DNA from: Hyphomicrobiales bacterium
Lineage (GTDB): Bacteria > Pseudomonadota > Alphaproteobacteria > Rhizobiales > Rhizobiaceae
Direction of reading: 5' to 3'
NCBI GenBank assembly: GCA_900470965.1
Contig: UCCS01000038.1
Coordinates: 1 to 57,871 of the forward strand
DNA: 57,871 bases
Position numbers and translations under genes: made by a program. The notes below the pieces were generated by a model. That model made no database searches. It saw only the letters and a list, made by a program, of their open reading frames with translations, and was not told the DNA's origin. Below, piece by piece: positions 17,552 to 27,482 of the stretch (positions are counted from its first letter, which is position 1; every line of letters begins with the position of its first letter).

Positions 17552-18709
17552 ATGAGACCACAGTCCCTTGCAGGGCAGGCCGCATTTGCGCCTGCCAATA
17601 CGGCAGATATTGCCGACGCGATGATCGCGGCCTCGGGGCTGCGCATCGAGGTTGACCGGCGGCGTGGCCGCGGCGCGGGGCTTAATCCCAGCGGCCGCTT
17701 CGAGCCAACACAGCGCGAGACCTTCGATGATGGCTGGCAGACGCTCGAGGAACTGCCGCCCTTCAAGACGGATGTGCAGATCGAGAAGCCGCGCACGGCG
17801 ATCACCCGCAACGAGTCCCCCGACCTTTCCTTCGATCGGTCGATCAATCCCTATCGCGGCTGCGAGCATGGCTGCATCTATTGTTTCGCCCGGCCGACGC
17901 ATGCCTATATGGGCCTCTCGGCGGGACTGGATTTCGAAAGCAAGCTGTTTGCCAAGCCGGACGCGCCGAAGCTTCTGGAGCGCGAGCTCGCCAAGCCTGG
18001 CTACAAGGTCCGCGTCATCGCGATCGGCACCAACACCGATCCCTACCAGCCGATCGAGAAGGAGTGGCGCATCATGCGGCAGATCCTCGAAGTGCTGAAC
18101 AAGGCGAACCACCCCGTTGCGATCGTCACCAAGTCGGCGATGATCCTGCGCGATCTCGATATCCTCACGGAGATGGCGGCGAAGAACCTCGTCCGCGTCG
18201 GCATTTCGGTCACGACGCTTGACCGCAAGCTTGCGCGCCTGATGGAACCACGCGCCTCGACGCCGACGCGCAGGCTGGAGGCGGTCCGCGGGCTTTCCGA
18301 GGCCGGTGTGCGCACGTCAGTGATGGCGGCGCCGATCATCCCGGCGCTCAACGATCACGAGCTGGAGCGCATTCTGGATGCCGCAAAGGCGGCAGGCGCA
18401 GAAGAGGCAAGTTATGTGCTGCTGCGGCTGCCGCTGGAGGTGAGCCCGCTGTTCCGCGACTGGCTGCTGCAGAACTATCCTGACCGTTATCGCCACGTCA
18501 TGTCGCTGGTGCGCTCAATGCGCGGCGGTAAGGATTATGATGCCGAGTTCGGCAAGCGCATGAAGGGCGCCGGGCCTTACGCCTGGCAGATCGCCCGCCG
18601 CTTCGAGATGGCAGCAAAGCGGTTAGGGCTAACTAGGCGAAGCCTTGCCCTGCGCGACGATCTCTTCGTACCGCCAAATGGCAGCGGCGTGCAGCTTTCG
18701 TTGCTCTGA
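17552..18709 (+). CDS. PA0069-type radical SAM protein
   Basis: 385 residues. The [4Fe-4S] cluster motif CxxxCxxC is in NPYRGCEHGCIYCFARPTH near residue 108, followed by a TIM-barrel region with KVRVIAIGTNTDPYQPIEKE and IVTKSAMILRDLDIL. This is the subfamily sometimes named Rv2578c or PA0069, related to spore photoproduct lyase in its N-terminal half; the substrate is unknown. An N-terminal extension (RRRGRGAGLNPSGRFEP) is normal for this group. In rhizobia it usually stands just before rnhB, as here. Confidence 0.9.
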   Translation: MRPQSLAGQAAFAPANTADIADAMIAASGLRIEVDRRRGRGAGLNPSGRFEPTQRETFDDGWQTLEELPPFKTDVQIEKPRTAITRNESPDLSFDRSINPYRGCEHGCIYCFARPTHAYMGLSAGLDFESKLFAKPDAPKLLERELAKPGYKVRVIAIGTNTDPYQPIEKEWRIMRQILEVLNKANHPVAIVTKSAMILRDLDILTEMAAKNLVRVGISVTTLDRKLARLMEPRASTPTRRLEAVRGLSEAGVRTSVMAAPIIPALNDHELERILDAAKAAGAEEASYVLLRLPLEVSPLFRDWLLQNYPDRYRHVMSLVRSMRGGKDYDAEFGKRMKGAGPYAWQIARRFEMAAKRLGLTRRSLALRDDLFVPPNGSGVQLSLL

Positions 18710-18712
18710 CTG

Positions 18713-18770
18713 GTTGTTTTACGCAATTCCGGACGCAAAGCCGCTGCGCACTTTTGATGGAATTGCTTTT
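18713..18770. repeat. Rhizobial intergenic repeat
   Basis: GTTGTTTTACGCAATTCCGG opens a unit continuing with ACGCAAAGCCGCTGCGCA and ending GGAATTGCTTTT. A 25-base core (18726-18750) matches the copy at 53300-53324 with a single difference. CAATTCC near the start and GGAATTG near the end (18760-18766) can pair, so the unit may fold. Confidence 0.65.
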
Positions 18771-18936
18771 GTTAACGAGCTTGCGTGAGGCGTGAAGAAG
18801 ACCTGCCCTGCGTCTTCTGTCTTGCGCAATTCCTGCGGATGGCCCTGACCGCACCATCCGCCGGACCGCCCCCGGCCGTCGCCGCCCTGATCCGGGGGCT
18901 TGCAGGAAATCGGGTTGGCGTGCGAGTTTCAACCGC

Positions 18937-19629
18937 ATGAAACGTCGCACGTCACCCGATTCTCCTCTGCTCTTTGAAGAGGCCCCCCTCATGCCGGATT
19001 TCCGGCTGGAGCTGAAAGCCCGCAAGGCTGGCCACTGGCCTGTCGCGGGCGCCGACGAGGCTGGGCGCGGGCCGCTTGCAGGCCCCGTCGTGGCTGCAGC
19101 CGTGATCCTCGATCCCAAGCGTATTCCAGAGGGCCTTAACGATTCCAAGCAGCTTTCGGCGCAGAAACGCGAGGAACTGTTCGTCCAAATTCTTGCGACC
19201 GCAACAGTCTCCATCGCCTCATCCAGTTCCACACGCATCGATGAAACCGATATCCGCAAAGCAAGCCTTGACGCCATGCGCCGCGCGATCTGCGGCCTTG
19301 CCGTACCAGCAAGCTATGTGCTGACGGACGGACTGGACGTGCCTGTTGGCCTCGACTGCCCCGGGCAGGCCGTGGTGAAGGGTGACGCGCGATCCGTTTC
19401 TATCGCCGCCGCCTCCATAGTGGCGAAGGTGACGCGCGACCGAATGATGGCGCGCGCGCATCTGGTGTTTCCCGAATATGGTTTTGCCGCTCATGTCGGA
19501 TATGGCACAGCACAGCATCGCTCCGGCATCGAGAAGCACGGGCCGTGCTCGCTGCACCGGATGAGCTTCCGGCCACTCCGCAAGGACGGCGTCGTGGAAG
19601 AGCTGAATGGGGAGATGCTGGAGGAGTAA
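18937..19629 (+). CDS. rnhB: Ribonuclease HII
   Basis: 230 residues. Cuts the RNA strand of RNA-DNA hybrids and removes single misincorporated ribonucleotides. The signature [19 protein letters not shown] (residues about 39-57) carries the first acidic residues; LTDGLDVP and [15 protein letters not shown] with the downstream HVGYGTAQH complete the active site. The N-terminus is about 30 residues longer than the E. coli enzyme, as is common in rhizobia; an internal start at MPDFRLEL (18991) is possible. Confidence 0.95.
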   Translation: MKRRTSPDSPLLFEEAPLMPDFRLELKARKAGHWPVAGADEAGRGPLAGPVVAAAVILDPKRIPEGLNDSKQLSAQKREELFVQILATATVSIASSSSTRIDETDIRKASLDAMRRAICGLAVPASYVLTDGLDVPVGLDCPGQAVVKGDARSVSIAAASIVAKVTRDRMMARAHLVFPEYGFAAHVGYGTAQHRSGIEKHGPCSLHRMSFRPLRKDGVVEELNGEMLEE

Positions 19630-19818
19630 GCTCCAGCGCGGGATCCGCTCCGTTTCCCTGCAAGCCCTGGGGATGGGGAAGTGTCAGAGACACTCGATTG
19701 CTGTACCGGCATCGAGGGTTTCTGCAGGAGCTTCCGAAAAGGGTGATCCGTTGTTTTCGGCGCAGCCCATCACAGTTTCAGACATCACACTAAGCACAAC
19801 AGCATCCGCCGAAAACGG

Positions 19819-19844
19819 AAAAGCCCCGCTGAGGCAGGGCTTTT
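19819..19844. terminator. Bidirectional terminator between rnhB and the F0 ATP synthase operon
   Basis: AAAAGCCC and GGGCTTTT form the base of an 11-bp stem with a 4-base loop (CTCA on the minus strand), with T residues after the stem on both strands. It is 22 bp after the last gene of the minus-strand atp operon and 190 bp after rnhB, and would serve both. Confidence 0.8.
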
Positions 19845-19865
19845 CTAATCCTAAAGAGCAGCAGC

Positions 19866-20357
19866 TCAGTTCAGGCGGGTCTTCACTTCGCCGACGGCCT
19901 GGCCGAAAAGTTCGGACTGGACCTTGGCATCCGCCTGCTTGCCGATGACGGCTTCGGCGGCTGCGATGGCGAGATCGACGGCAGCAGAGCGAACAGCCTT
20001 TATCGCGTCGGCTTCGGCCTGCTTAATCTTCTGCTCGGAAAGAGCCGTGCGGTTAGAGACGAATTCTTCCGTCTTCTTCTTCGCCTCGGCGGTCAGCATT
20101 TCAGCTTCGCGCTCGGCAGCGGCCACGATGTGCGCTGCTTCAGCTTCAGCTTCCTTGCGCTTGCGCTGATATTCCGCGAGCAGGTGCTGGGCTTCCTCGC
20201 GCAGGCGCTTGGCTTCCGCCAGCTCGTTGCGGATCTGGTCGGCGCGGTCGTCAAGCGACTTCGCCATCATGCCCGGAACCTTCAGGTAGACGATCAGCGC
20301 CAAGAAGAGAACGAGGCCAACGAAGGCGAAGAAAGTTGCATCAAAAGCAAATTCCAT
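19866..20357 (-). CDS. atpF: ATP synthase F0 subunit b
   Basis: 163 residues. An N-terminal membrane helix (FFAFVGLVLFLALIVYLKVPGMM) is followed by a long alanine- and charge-rich coiled coil (RLREEAQHLLAEYQRKRKEA and on), the peripheral stalk that ties F1 to F0. It is the last gene of the atpI-B-E-F'-F operon, 3 bp after the b' gene. Photosynthetic and many alphaproteobacteria carry two different b-type subunits that form a heterodimer. Confidence 0.94.
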   Translation of the reverse strand: MEFAFDATFFAFVGLVLFLALIVYLKVPGMMAKSLDDRADQIRNELAEAKRLREEAQHLLAEYQRKRKEAEAEAAHIVAAAEREAEMLTAEAKKKTEEFVSNRTALSEQKIKQAEADAIKAVRSAAVDLAIAAAEAVIGKQADAKVQSELFGQAVGEVKTRLN

Positions 20358-20360
20358 CGA

Positions 20361-20981
20361 TCAAGCCTCCTTTTTGGCGGCTGCAACGGCAGCGGCGTCA
20401 TCAGACTGGGCAGTGGAGCCGCCGATGAGCTGTTCGACAACAGCTGCTGCGGTTTCCTCGGCGATGGCACCCACATCGGCAAAAGCCTTTGCCTTCACAT
20501 CGGCGATACGGGCCTCGGCAGCCTTCAGCTTTTCGTTGAGGCTAGCCTCGACTGCGCGACGATCACCCTCGGCCTTTACCTTGGCAGCATCGCGAGCGGC
20601 GGTGCCGATCGAGTTTGCCTTGGCACGGGCAGCGGCGAGTTCGCCTTCGTAAGTTGTGACAGCGGCATCGGCCTCAGCCTTCAGGCGGCCAGCTTCTTCA
20701 ACATCCTGCGAGATGCGGTTGTGACGCTGCTCGAGGATCGCGCCGATGCGCGGTGCGATGACCTTTTGCATGAGCAGGTAGAAAATGACGAACGTAATCA
20801 CCAGCCAGAGAAGCTGGGATGCGTAGGTCGACGAATCGAAAGGCGGGAAAGGCCCACGCGCGTGGCCGCCTTCGGCAACGCCGGTCTCGGTATGGACCTC
20901 GCCGGCAGCCGGAGCGGCATGCGCATCCGTCGCGGTTCCCGCCGGTGCCTCTTCAGCGTAGGCCGGGGTCACAAAGTACAT
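20361..20981 (-). CDS. atpF': ATP synthase F0 subunit b'
   Basis: 206 residues, longer than b at its N-terminus ([20 protein letters not shown], low-complexity) before the membrane helix [24 protein letters not shown] near residue 75 and a coiled coil to the C-terminus. The residues [15 protein letters not shown] before the helix are typical of alphaproteobacterial b'. GGAGG five bases upstream supports the ATG at 20981 over the GTG two codons earlier. Part of the peripheral stalk. Confidence 0.93.
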   Translation of the reverse strand: MYFVTPAYAEEAPAGTATDAHAAPAAGEVHTETGVAEGGHARGPFPPFDSSTYASQLLWLVITFVIFYLLMQKVIAPRIGAILEQRHNRISQDVEEAGRLKAEADAAVTTYEGELAAARAKANSIGTAARDAAKVKAEGDRRAVEASLNEKLKAAEARIADVKAKAFADVGAIAEETAAAVVEQLIGGSTAQSDDAAAVAAAKKEA

Positions 20982-21059
20982 GCTCACCTCCAGGTGTACT
21001 GCAAATGCAAAGGATCACGGCTCGCTGTTCGCAGGCCGTGATCCATCAATCCACCGATA

Positions 21060-21287
21060 TTAAACGGCGAAGAGGAGGAGAAGAGCGACGAGCAGCGAGA
21101 AGATGCCCAGAGCTTCCGTAACGGCGAAGCCGAATACCAGACGGCCGAACTGGCTGTCAGCAGCAGACGGATTGCGCAGAGCGCCGGAGAGGTAGCTGCC
21201 GAAGATATTGCCGAGGCCGAGAGCCGTACCGGCCATACCAAAGCAAGCCAGGCCTGCACCGATGAACTTTGCTGCTTCCGCTTCCAT
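21060..21287 (-). CDS. atpE: ATP synthase F0 subunit c
   Basis: 75 residues, two hydrophobic hairpin helices. [22 protein letters not shown] carries the glycine-rich first helix, the polar loop is ALRNP, and the second helix has the proton-carrying Glu in [20 protein letters not shown] (about residue 58). The ring turns as protons pass. AAAGGAG before the ATG at 21287 settles the start; a longer open frame upstream is untranslated leader. Confidence 0.97.
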   Translation of the reverse strand: MEAEAAKFIGAGLACFGMAGTALGLGNIFGSYLSGALRNPSAADSQFGRLVFGFAVTEALGIFSLLVALLLLFAV

Positions 21288-21354
21288 GTTGAACTCCTTT
21301 GAAATGGTTGTTGCGGCGAATGACTGACGCCCTTTGACGTCGATGTCGTTATCC

Positions 21355-22107
21355 TTAGTGCCCGCCCGGATGGATCGCGTCATTGAGGTACATGCAAGTC
21401 AGCACCGCAAAGACGTAAGCCTGGAGGAAGGCAACGAGGAACTCGAGACCGGTCAGGGCGACGGTCATGATGAGAGGAAGAACGGCTCCGCCGACACCGA
21501 CAGCACCGAGGGCTCCAAGCGAGGCGACGAAGCCTGCGAACACCTTCAGCGTGATGTGACCAGCGAGCATGTTTGCGAAAAGACGAACCGACAATGAAAT
21601 CGGACGAGACAGGAAGGAAATGATCTCGATCGAGACAACCAGCGGCAACAGAATGCCCGGCACGCCCGAGGGCACGAAGACATTAAAGAAGTGGAAGCCG
21701 TGCTTATAGAAGCCGTAGACCAGAACCGTGCCGATGACGAGGATCGCCAGCGCGAAGGTGACGATGATCTGGCTGGTAATCGTGAAGAAATACGGGAACA
21801 TGCCGAGCAGGTTTGCCGTCAGTACGAACATGAAGAGCGAGAAGACCAGCGGGAAGAACTGCATTCCCTTGGTGCCCGCACCTTCCTTCAGCATGCCGGC
21901 AATGAACTCGTAGGACATTTCGGCGAGTGACTGCGAACGGCCCGGAACAATGGCGCGATTCGTGGTCGAGAAATAAAGGAAGCCAGCAGCGACGGCAGCC
22001 GAAGCCACCATGAAGAGAGATGCGTTGGTGAACGAGAAATCAATCCCGCCGATCTCGATCGGCACAATCTTGAAGATCTGGAACTGATGGGTCGGATCGT
22101 TTGACAC
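21355..22107 (-). CDS. atpB: ATP synthase F0 subunit a
   Basis: 250 residues, from a GTG at 22107 ([19 protein letters not shown]), matching the known length of rhizobial subunit a. Several membrane helices; the essential Arg lies in [20 protein letters not shown], and the C-terminal [28 protein letters not shown] is highly conserved. It forms the proton half-channels beside the c ring. The open frame extends 15 codons upstream, but the GTG position fits the family best. Confidence 0.96.
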   Translation of the reverse strand: MSNDPTHQFQIFKIVPIEIGGIDFSFTNASLFMVASAAVAAGFLYFSTTNRAIVPGRSQSLAEMSYEFIAGMLKEGAGTKGMQFFPLVFSLFMFVLTANLLGMFPYFFTITSQIIVTFALAILVIGTVLVYGFYKHGFHFFNVFVPSGVPGILLPLVVSIEIISFLSRPISLSVRLFANMLAGHITLKVFAGFVASLGALGAVGVGGAVLPLIMTVALTGLEFLVAFLQAYVFAVLTCMYLNDAIHPGGH

Positions 22108-22166
22108 CGGTTGCTCTCTCTCTTTGGCCCGCCCAAAAGGCGGAAATTGCACTGGGCCAGACGGCC

Positions 22167-22505
22167 CTATTTATCAGCGTTTTGGCGATCCAGGGGTTGG
22201 GCGACCTTCCCCGCAGCGCGCAAAACATTCAAAACGCCGGCACAGAATCCAAGAAGCAGAAGAACAATCAACCCCCAAGGCGTCGTGCCAACAAAATGGT
22301 CGAAGAGCCAGCCGAGTACAGCACCGACGACGATGGCGGAAATGAATTCGCTCGAGAGCTTCATCGCCTGGGCATAACCTTTACGGCTCTGCTCGGCACT
22401 GGCCTCTCGCGCCTCTTCCTTCCTGTCATCGACATGTCTGGAGGCTAGTTCCGCTTCCAGCTGCCGACGGCGCTGCTCAAGACTTTCTTCGCGGTCATCC
22501 GCCAT
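22167..22505 (-). CDS. atpI: ATP synthase protein I
   Basis: 112 residues. A charged N-terminal half ([19 protein letters not shown]) precedes two hydrophobic segments ([20 protein letters not shown] and [20 protein letters not shown]), the AtpI/Gct-Q layout. AtpI assists c-ring assembly and is the first gene of the F0 operon. GGAGGAG upstream supports the ATG at 22505; an extended frame to 22562 is not needed. Confidence 0.9.
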   Translation of the reverse strand: MADDREESLEQRRRQLEAELASRHVDDRKEEAREASAEQSRKGYAQAMKLSSEFISAIVVGAVLGWLFDHFVGTTPWGLIVLLLLGFCAGVLNVLRAAGKVAQPLDRQNADK

Positions 22506-22788
22506 CGTGCTCTCCTCCGCTCCCGTCGCCCGCAATCCCGCTACCCCGGTTTTCCGAACCACGGACGCAAAGGTTAAAGAACCCTCCGGCCCGTTCTGAA
22601 GTCGCGCGCAACATAGTTTTAGGGATTAGTATAGTCAAGGCGTAGAGAGCTTGTGTCCAGCCATAAAATAACCGCAAAAAATCAAAGATTTAAGCGGAAT
22701 TTGGCCACTCCCGCCCGATTTCATCGAAAGAATCCGTCTTCGAACGGCGCCGGGCGGCGAAAAATCGGCAATCGGCCGCCCTTTTGCC

Positions 22789-23967
22789 TCAGCTCCAGCC
22801 ACCACCATAAGTGCGGTAGAAGACATGCATGCCGATGCGGCCGACCTTTTCCATGGTCCTGGCCCAATTCGGCCGGACGTAGACGGCATGGTAATGCGTG
22901 GCCGACCCCACTTGCGGCAGCCAGATCTTGCCGGCGGTCACGGCCATGGCAACATCGCGGGCGACGCGCCAATGATACTGCGAATTCACACGGTCCTTGA
23001 TGTTGTCGCAGGCGAAGGAAAACTGGCAGCGATTGCGCCAGTCTTCGTTCTGGTAGACGACGCCGCAAATAGTCTTGGGATAGGCTGGGTTGCGGACGCG
23101 GTTGAGAATGACCTGAGCGACGGCCGCCTGCCCCTTCACGGATTCGCCGCGCGCCTCGAAATAGATGCCTGAAGCCAGGCACTGCTGCTCGCGGGCGGAG
23201 AAGACGCTGGGCGGCAGGATGCTCGCAGCCCAGGCATGATCCCTCGGGCCGATCTGCGGCGCGAAACGGCCTTCATCCTTGTCGGTCAGGATGGAATCGA
23301 AAGGCGACTGGCGGGAATAATCCGGTGCGGCAGGCGCATAGGCCGTCGCCAGCACATCCGCCTTATTGCTGGTCACGAGGCTCGCCAGAATTGCCGGTAC
23401 AGCAGTGTCCCCTTGTGGCGCCGGCTGCGTCTTGTAGAAGGCCGTGGCGATCTCGATCTCCTTGCCCTTGATCGACGGCTTCACGAAGGCGGACTTGTCC
23501 TTGAGATCGAAAACCGGGCGGAAGAGGAGCCTGGTGCGCTCAAGGATGGAGCCGGCCGAGAAATCCTTCGGCGGCTGCACCTTTTCCACTGCAATGACCC
23601 GGCCCTTCTTGGCATTGCGATTGACGCGATCCTCGTCCGGGGTGCCGTCATTGCCCTTCTCACCAGAGACGAAGGCAACCTTGCGGCCGTCGGGCAGCAC
23701 CATGCCCGCACCGGCGGCGATCGAGCCGGTAGAAGCGGGATCGGCAAAGGCGAGTTCTGCCTGGTGGATGGAGCCTGCGGGCGAATTGGTCAGAACCATG
23801 CGCCAGCTTTCGCGATCATTGTCGAGACCGGCGAGCATGGTGGCAAGATCGGCATGGGAGGCGACGCTCGGGAAGATCAGCCATCCGGCCACGCCGAAGA
23901 TCGCGGGAGAGACCCAATTCTGGGGCAAGAGACGCAGCTTGCTGCGGAAGCGGCCATTTCGACGCAA
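22789..23967 (-). CDS. SleB/CwlJ-type cell wall hydrolase
   Basis: 392 residues. The C-terminal 130 residues are a hydrolase-2 domain: REQQCLASGIYFEARGES with the catalytic Glu near residue 273, AVAQVILNRVRNPAYPKTIC, VYQNEDWRNRCQFSFACD and SATHYHAVYVRPNWAR. It would cleave peptidoglycan in the cell envelope. The N-terminus has one hydrophobic segment (WVSPAIFGVAGWLIFPSVASH) that acts as anchor or signal. The middle 200 residues are polar linker with no recognised domain. Such long forms are usual in rhizobia. Not in an operon with its neighbours by spacing. Confidence 0.87.
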   Translation of the reverse strand: MRRNGRFRSKLRLLPQNWVSPAIFGVAGWLIFPSVASHADLATMLAGLDNDRESWRMVLTNSPAGSIHQAELAFADPASTGSIAAGAGMVLPDGRKVAFVSGEKGNDGTPDEDRVNRNAKKGRVIAVEKVQPPKDFSAGSILERTRLLFRPVFDLKDKSAFVKPSIKGKEIEIATAFYKTQPAPQGDTAVPAILASLVTSNKADVLATAYAPAAPDYSRQSPFDSILTDKDEGRFAPQIGPRDHAWAASILPPSVFSAREQQCLASGIYFEARGESVKGQAAVAQVILNRVRNPAYPKTICGVVYQNEDWRNRCQFSFACDNIKDRVNSQYHWRVARDVAMAVTAGKIWLPQVGSATHYHAVYVRPNWARTMEKVGRIGMHVFYRTYGGGWS

Positions 23968-24147
23968 CGCGGACTCCGGGCATGGGACGCGGGAACAGTC
24001 CCAAGAAAATCTCGCATTAACCTTGATAGCTGGTTAACGACCTGTCCCGGAATATGCCCATGAGGATTTCTGCATATTCCAATGCGGCTGACATTTTCGT
24101 GAGATGGAGCATCTCGCCCCGTTCATTCCCGGCCGGTCACAGAAATG

Positions 24148-24173
24148 GGAGAGGACGAGATGGCGCCCTCTCC
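24148..24173 (-). terminator. Possible terminator after kup
   Basis: GGAGAGG (24148-24154) pairs with CCTCTCC (24167-24173), just past the kup stop on the minus strand. The T content beyond is low (CATTTCTG), so strength is uncertain. Confidence 0.4.
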
Positions 24174-24183
24174 TTGCTTCCCG

Positions 24184-26082
24184 TCAAATGATGACGTGCG
24201 AACCCAATTCCACCACGCGGTTGGCCGGCAGGCGGAAGTAGTCGGAGGGGTTGGCGGCCGCATTGGCGAGCGCGATGTAGAGGCGGTCCTGCCAGTAGGG
24301 CATGCCGGACTTGGCATCAGGCACCAGCTTGCGGCGGCCGAGATAAAAGGAGGTCGTCATGATGTCGAACTTCAGGCCGGTCTTGCGCAGCGCCGCCAGC
24401 GCCTGAGAGACGTTCTGCGATTCCATGAAGCCGAAGAGCAGTTCCACGCGCGAGAAGCGTTCGGAGATCTGCTCAACCTTGTAGCGTTCCTGCGGCGAGA
24501 CGCGCGGCTTGTTGACCGTGCGGATTGTCAGAATGACGTTGCGATCATGGAGCACGTGATTGTGCTTGAGATTGTGCAACAGTGCGGCGGGTGCCGAATC
24601 CGGATCGCTGGTCAGGAAGATCGCGGTGCCCGGAACATGGGCCGGCGAATGCTCGCTCTTGCGCTCGATTGAGCTCACGAACGAGGCAAGCGGAATATCC
24701 GTATGACGGGTCTTTTCCGTCAGGATCGCCGTGCCGCGACGCCAGGTCCACATAATGACGGTGAAGGCCGTCGCAATCAGGATCGGGATATAGCCGCCGT
24801 CATGGATCTTCAGGAGGTTGGCGCCCAAGAAGATCAGTTCGAGAAGGACGAGCGGCAGCAGCGCAATGATGGCAACCGGAAGCGACCAGTTCCAACGGAC
24901 GCGGACGAATTCGAAGGCCATGATCGAGGTGACGACCATCGCGCCGGTGACCGAGATGCCGTAGGCGGTCGCCAGCGAATCCGAGGTCTTGAAGCCGAGC
25001 ACGAGGAAGATGACGCCGAAGAACAGCACCGCGTTGACCGAAGGCACAAAGATCTGCCCGGTATTGGTCTCAGACGTGAAGAGAATTTCCATGCGCGGCA
25101 GGAAGCCGAGGTTGATTCCCTGGCGTACGAGCGAGAAGGCGCCCGTGATGACGGCCTGGCTGGCGATGATCGTGGCACAGGTCGCGAGGATAACGACCGG
25201 CAACAGCGCCCACTGCGGATACATGAGATAGAAGGGGTCGGACATCGTTGCCGGATTGCCGAGAACGAGCGCGCCTTGCCCCAGATAGTTCAGCGTCAGC
25301 GACGGGAAGACCAGCGCGAACCATGCCCACTGGATCGGGCGGCGGCCGAAATGGCCGAGGTCTGCGTAGAGGGCTTCCGCGCCTGTCACCGTCAGGAAGA
25401 CAGCGCCGAGAACGACGACGCCATAGAAACCCTCGTGCAGCAGGAAGCTGATGGCATAATAGGGGTTGAAGGCGGCGAGGATGCCGTAGTCATCGGAAAT
25501 ATGAGCGATGCCGGCGGCCGCCATGACGAGGAACCAAAGCGCCGTGATGGGGCCGAAGAACCGGGCGACCGCCCCCGTGCCATGCGACTGCACGACGAAG
25601 AGCAGTGCCAGAATCGCCACCGATATGGGCACGATATATTCCGACAACTGCGGCGTGACGAGCTTGATACCTTCGACCGCTGACAGAACCGAGAGCGCCG
25701 GGGTGATCATGGCGTCGCCGAGGAAGAGTGCCGCGCCCATCAGGCCGAGCAGCATCAAGAGCGCGGTGTGGCCGTTGGCTGTCTTCATCAGGAGGGCGAG
25801 CAGCGACAGCGTGCCGCCTTCGCCGTCGTTGTCGGCACGCAGCAGAAAGAGCACGTATTTGATGGTGACGATGATCGTCAGCGCCCAGATCATCAGGGAA
25901 ATGAGGCTGATGACCTCGAAACGGGTGAGACCATCATGGGCGACCGGCTTCAGCGCTTCGCGGAAGGCATAAAGCGGGCTCGTGCCGATATCCCCGTAAA
26001 CGACACCTACGGAGCCTAGCGCAAGATAAAAGAGCTTGCGCGGCGTAAGGTTGCGTTCTTGAGAATGGCTTTCTTCAGACAT
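24184..26082 (-). CDS. kup: Kup (Trk D) family potassium uptake protein
   Basis: 632 residues with about 12 membrane segments then a cytoplasmic domain of some 170 residues. Typical motifs: [20 protein letters not shown] at the start, [16 protein letters not shown] near residue 85, [22 protein letters not shown] near 235. Kup proteins import potassium with protons. The gene starts 18 bp after the corA stop on the same strand, so corA and kup form a cation-transport pair. The C-terminal domain ([18 protein letters not shown]) is complete. Confidence 0.95.
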   Translation of the reverse strand: MSEESHSQERNLTPRKLFYLALGSVGVVYGDIGTSPLYAFREALKPVAHDGLTRFEVISLISLMIWALTIIVTIKYVLFLLRADNDGEGGTLSLLALLMKTANGHTALLMLLGLMGAALFLGDAMITPALSVLSAVEGIKLVTPQLSEYIVPISVAILALLFVVQSHGTGAVARFFGPITALWFLVMAAAGIAHISDDYGILAAFNPYYAISFLLHEGFYGVVVLGAVFLTVTGAEALYADLGHFGRRPIQWAWFALVFPSLTLNYLGQGALVLGNPATMSDPFYLMYPQWALLPVVILATCATIIASQAVITGAFSLVRQGINLGFLPRMEILFTSETNTGQIFVPSVNAVLFFGVIFLVLGFKTSDSLATAYGISVTGAMVVTSIMAFEFVRVRWNWSLPVAIIALLPLVLLELIFLGANLLKIHDGGYIPILIATAFTVIMWTWRRGTAILTEKTRHTDIPLASFVSSIERKSEHSPAHVPGTAIFLTSDPDSAPAALLHNLKHNHVLHDRNVILTIRTVNKPRVSPQERYKVEQISERFSRVELLFGFMESQNVSQALAALRKTGLKFDIMTTSFYLGRRKLVPDAKSGMPYWQDRLYIALANAAANPSDYFRLPANRVVELGSHVII

Positions 26083-26100
26083 GAAGTAATTACAGGCTCC

Positions 26101-27087
26101 TCAGAGCCAGCCTTTCCAGCGGAAAAAGAAGAAGGGAATGACGGCGGAGATCACCATGAGGCCCAGCGAGTAGGGATAACCCGCGGCCAGGTGCAACTCC
26201 GGCATGAACTCGAAATTCATGCCATAGATGGAGGCGACCAGCGTCGGCGGCAAGAACACGACCGAAGCGATCGAAAAAATCTTGATGATGGCATTCTGCT
26301 CGATGTTGATGAGGCCGAGCGAGGCGTCGAGCAGGAAGGTAATGTTGCCGGCGACGAAGGACGCATGTTCCGAAAGGGATTGGATGTCGCGCGAAATCGT
26401 CCGGCAAAGTTCCTTAGTTTCCTGATCGTGCTGCACGACAGGGATCGTATAGAAGAAGGTGAGAAGGCGCGAGAGCGAGCCGAGACTGTCGCGCAGCTTG
26501 CTGATCATGCGGTGATGGCCGGCAATGTCCTTCAGCTTCTCTTCCAGATAGTTCGACGGCTTGCGCACCTTCTTGGCGCGGTCACCGAACACGTGCACCG
26601 ACAGGATGTCCAGGCGGGACACCGACATTTCCAGAACTTCGGCGGTGCGATCGACGATGGTTTCCAGGAGCTTGGCAAGAAGGGCGGCGCCGCTGCGCCA
26701 CTGCTCCGGTATGCGATGCAGGGCGGCGATGAAGAGTGCGAAGGACTTCGGATGAGCGTATCGGATGGTCACCAGCTTGTCGCCGGCAAGAATGAAGGCG
26801 ACATCCGTCAGGGTCGGCGCTTCCGTTTCCGCTTTCCATATCAGCGAAGCGGTCATGTATACGGCGTTATTTTCGACATAGAGGCGGGCTGACGGCTCAA
26901 TCGCCCTGAGATCATCGCGGGTCGGCACTTCGATGCCAAGGATCGTTTCGACATGCAGTTCCTCCTCGCGAGTCGGCTCGACCATGTCGATCCATACCAC
27001 ATCCGCCGGAAACTCCGGAGGATTGGCAAGATCACGGATCTCGACCGACTTGCAGTTGGAACAGTATGCGGTGATCACAGCCCGCAT
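26101..27087 (-). CDS. corA: CorA family magnesium/cobalt transporter
   Basis: 328 residues. A large cytoplasmic funnel domain is followed by two C-terminal membrane helices; the pore signature GMN is present as SIYGMNFEFMPELH near residue 295. FYTIPVVQHDQETKELCR lies in the long stalk helix. The protein forms a pentamer that lets Mg(II) into the cell. Its N-terminus (MRAVITAYCSNCKSVEIRDL) has a CxxC pair seen in a subgroup of alphaproteobacterial CorA proteins. First gene of a pair with kup. Confidence 0.94.
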   Translation of the reverse strand: MRAVITAYCSNCKSVEIRDLANPPEFPADVVWIDMVEPTREEELHVETILGIEVPTRDDLRAIEPSARLYVENNAVYMTASLIWKAETEAPTLTDVAFILAGDKLVTIRYAHPKSFALFIAALHRIPEQWRSGAALLAKLLETIVDRTAEVLEMSVSRLDILSVHVFGDRAKKVRKPSNYLEEKLKDIAGHHRMISKLRDSLGSLSRLLTFFYTIPVVQHDQETKELCRTISRDIQSLSEHASFVAGNITFLLDASLGLINIEQNAIIKIFSIASVVFLPPTLVASIYGMNFEFMPELHLAAGYPYSLGLMVISAVIPFFFFRWKGWL

Positions 27088-27482
27088 CTCCGGCGCCGGC
27101 AGCGCCCAGCCGTCGTAGCCCTTTTCATCGAAAGTCCTTCCATGCCCACGCGAGCGCGGTGACGCCAGGGCGCACTTGCCATCGATCGTAACGGAAGCGG
27201 ATAAAGAAAGTTCATATAACTCCGGTCATGTCCGGCCTTATCGGCCGGGTTGCTCCACCGCATCGCAGTCACCAATCCTTCGATCGACAAGTCAACTCCG
27301 AATATGCAGGGAGGCCGGAACCTTCATCGACAGGCGGCCATCACAGAGCATTTGCAGACGCGCCATCATGACGCCGGCGCGCATATGAAGCAAAGCCGGA
27401 AAATAATCAAGACATCTTACGTGAACTGCGCCCTTTCATCTCATTTCCCCCACAATTCGAGGTGAGCGACGCGTGATTCGCA
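27088..27482. other. Intergenic region of about 395 bp, between mrp and corA
   Basis: No gene is recognised on either strand. It holds the corA promoter region and the sequence beyond the mrp stop (both genes are on the minus strand, so this is downstream of mrp and upstream of corA). One GC-rich hairpin is visible, CCGGCC (27232-27237) with GGCCGG (27243-27248). I looked for the conserved boxes of a magnesium riboswitch and did not see them. Confidence 0.5.

Noticed and set aside
17414..18112. N-terminal extension of the GT2-like frame
   Set aside because: This part is antisense to the radical SAM gene. The family pattern starts at MLTVVL (17413).
27088..27230. Magnesium riboswitch before corA
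   Set aside because: No conserved M-box sequence or paired elements could be recognised; only a short GC hairpin farther upstream.
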